NCBI GenBank assembly: GCA_022577435.1
Contig: JAKOON010000004.1
Location: 4,921,001 to 4,985,000 of the forward strand
Source of the DNA: Embiotoca jacksoni
Taxonomy: Eukaryota; Chordata; Actinopteri; Embiotocidae
Reading direction: 5' to 3'
Length of the DNA: 64,000 bases
Position 1 is the first letter of the stretch. Each line of letters opens with the position of its first letter. The position numbers were made by a program, and so were the translations under genes. This document shows positions 62,172 through 64,000 of this stretch, in pieces. Under the pieces are notes generated by a model. It was not told the DNA's origin. It made no database searches and worked only from the letters and a program-made list of their open reading frames with translations.

Positions 62172-64000
62172 GTGGACTCTTCTGTCAGTCGGAAACCAAA
62201 AGACTGAAGGGGATAATGATGATGACACCACACAGAGAAAAACACCAACACAAACTGGAACAACAGCCCCTTGTTTTGTGATTAGTCACTGTTAAGATGA
62301 TTCATGTCCAAGTGCCAGTGCTACCTTAGCTTGTTTTATAGCAGTCCCTTCCTCCCCTCTCCTCTCAGTAGTACTAGAATCACACACGTCTCGCGGACAC
62401 CTCACAGCCTATATCAGCAAAGACGTGGCTTTCTGTGTTACATTCTAGCCAGTGTGCAGACAGTGTTGACTGCCGCACCAGTTGTAGCATCCGGAAAGCG
62501 TGCAGCCACTCTAGATTTAAGTAATTTTAACTTCCCTTAAAAAAAAAAAAGGATGCACAAATGTTTCAGCCTTTAGAAAGATGGATGTGGCACACACATT
62601 ACACATTACGGTACACATATTTATACTCCTCCAAGCAAATTTGATTTGAAGTTACCATTCGGTTAAAAGATGAGGCCGGTGATAGTCTATATTTTTCTCC
62701 ATCCAGAGACCAAAACCAACAAGTGAACTTGTACTGTCTGTGTATACAAAGCCTTATAAAGCTTATTCATCTGTGCCACAGAGCTCCTACTAATCACACA
62801 TCAATGAGAAGCCTGTTCATGTGTTACTTGGTTACCACAAACTGCCACTGTGATTATGCTATCAGTCCTACATATACTGTAAACTGCGGTGGCATTCCCC
62901 CAGCAAACACACTACTTACACCTGATTGAACAAATTTTATTATTACTTACTTAAAACAAGGAAACAGTGTATTTGGGACGGGCTTCTTAAGACTCACATC
63001 TTCAGTAGGAAGCTTGGAGAGCAGCAGTGACGGTACAGAAGAAAGAAAGTTAGAAACTGAGTAACACAAAATTTTTGGTCTTTTTGCAGAATTTGTTGAC
63101 AGTAAAAAAAAAAAAAGATATAAAATAGCACAAAGAGTGAAGCTCTTTAAAGCAACACGAGGCAAAACTAATAGCAAGAATTAACTATTTTATGGCCTCT
63201 ATTAACGTCACATGGAGCCAAACACGACAGTGCACGAACAGCAGCAAGCTCGTAGTCACGCAACGTGACCTACTTGTTGCCGTGTGGCTTTGCCTACATG
63301 TAACGTTGCCTTGTGTTGCTTTGAACCCTCTGTACACAACGCATCAGAACATACGCTTTACAAAATCAAATGTCTTAACGTGTTGGAGATGTTTCTCTGG
63401 ACCTAAACTGCACTGCAGGATGACAGCTGTTAAAAATCAAAAGACCTTTTTTTTGGTTTATTTTAATGCTTCTAGCCTGATGTCTGTCTCTCCCCACCGT
63501 CTCTCCTTCTTCTCCTCCAGTTACATACATATTCAACATCATATCACTCTGTTCAACAAGCACAGATCTTTAACAAGTATATACATGACACTACTCTCAG
63601 ACATTTTTATTGCAAAGAGGTCTTATCTACGGTGATATCTGAAGTTCTTCTGATGCCACGCTGAAGGCATCAGTGGCGAAATCTTGGGCTTCAGAGTGGT
63701 GCATCACATTATTCTATAATTCTAACATATCTAAATATATTTAGGACATTTTTTGCAGGATCATATGCAGCCCTTCAAATTGGGTTTTTAATTCATTAAA
63801 GCTTGTGTTCTCAGTTTTACAGCTCTCGGCTGAATTATGCAGAACTTTGAGATCGAAATCAGAATATATTTGAATTAATTTAACCTGCATGAAAATAAAA
63901 AAAATTAAAAAAAAACTTTCTGCTTGATACTAATGCAATTGTATACTTTTGCTGTTAAGACTATCCATGAGCACTTGCTAAAGGTTTTTAGATTGAAGTG
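62172..64000 (+). other. inpp4a: Probable inpp4a 3' UTR and right flank
   Basis: No coding exon follows the inpp4a stop. The first good poly(A) signals are ATTAAA at 63795-63800, followed by GCTTGTGTTC, and AATAAA at 63894-63899 in an A-rich run. This implies a 3' UTR of about 1.6 kb. The 147-codon plus-strand ORF at 63192-63635 resembles nothing I know. Confidence 0.5.

Noticed and set aside
63192..63635. 147-codon plus-strand ORF in the right flank
   Set aside because: No recognisable domain; lies in the probable inpp4a 3' UTR.

Overview
The window is teleost fish nuclear DNA, probably from a spiny-rayed (percomorph) species. It carries intron-rich vertebrate genes with canonical GT-AG introns, many long CA/GT microsatellites, a decayed Tc1-like transposon and several short interspersed repeats typical of teleosts. 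Four protein-coding genes could be assembled exon by exon with consistent splice phases: tmem182 (minus, 18849-23000, 5 coding exons, 248 aa), mfsd9 (plus, 25749-31396, 6 exons, 473 aa), slc9a2 (minus, 32961-43930, 13 exons, 823 aa) and inpp4a (plus, 51806-62171, 23 coding exons, 964 aa).

Layout. Positions 1-18848 contain no recognisable gene; this matches the gene-poor flank that lies beyond TMEM182 on the POU3F3 side in other vertebrates, and several stretches look like conserved non-coding elements. tmem182 and mfsd9 are head to head across about 2.7 kb. mfsd9 and slc9a2 are tail to tail, with candidate poly(A) signals only about 400 bp apart. slc9a2 and inpp4a are head to head across about 7.9 kb, and that gap holds the Tc1-like element and several microsatellites. 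The right end (62172-64000) is the probable inpp4a 3' UTR and flank.

The order and orientation tmem182-mfsd9-slc9a2 match human 2q12. The next gene is inpp4a rather than SLC9A4 and the IL1R cluster, so a synteny junction lies between slc9a2 and inpp4a. The four genes share no pathway: a claudin-like muscle membrane protein, an orphan major-facilitator transporter, an epithelial Na+/H+ exchanger and a phosphoinositide 4-phosphatase.

No wholly new biological system was found. The most interesting signals are RNA-level: an 84-nt, stop-free, frame-neutral intron in slc9a2; an 18-nt frame-neutral micro-exon in inpp4a whose donor is formed by a GT microsatellite; a second inpp4a exon whose acceptor abuts another GT microsatellite; and a perfect 37-bp palindrome with AGGTCA half-sites in mfsd9 intron 1. 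All homology calls come from reading and remembered family sequences; no database search was run.
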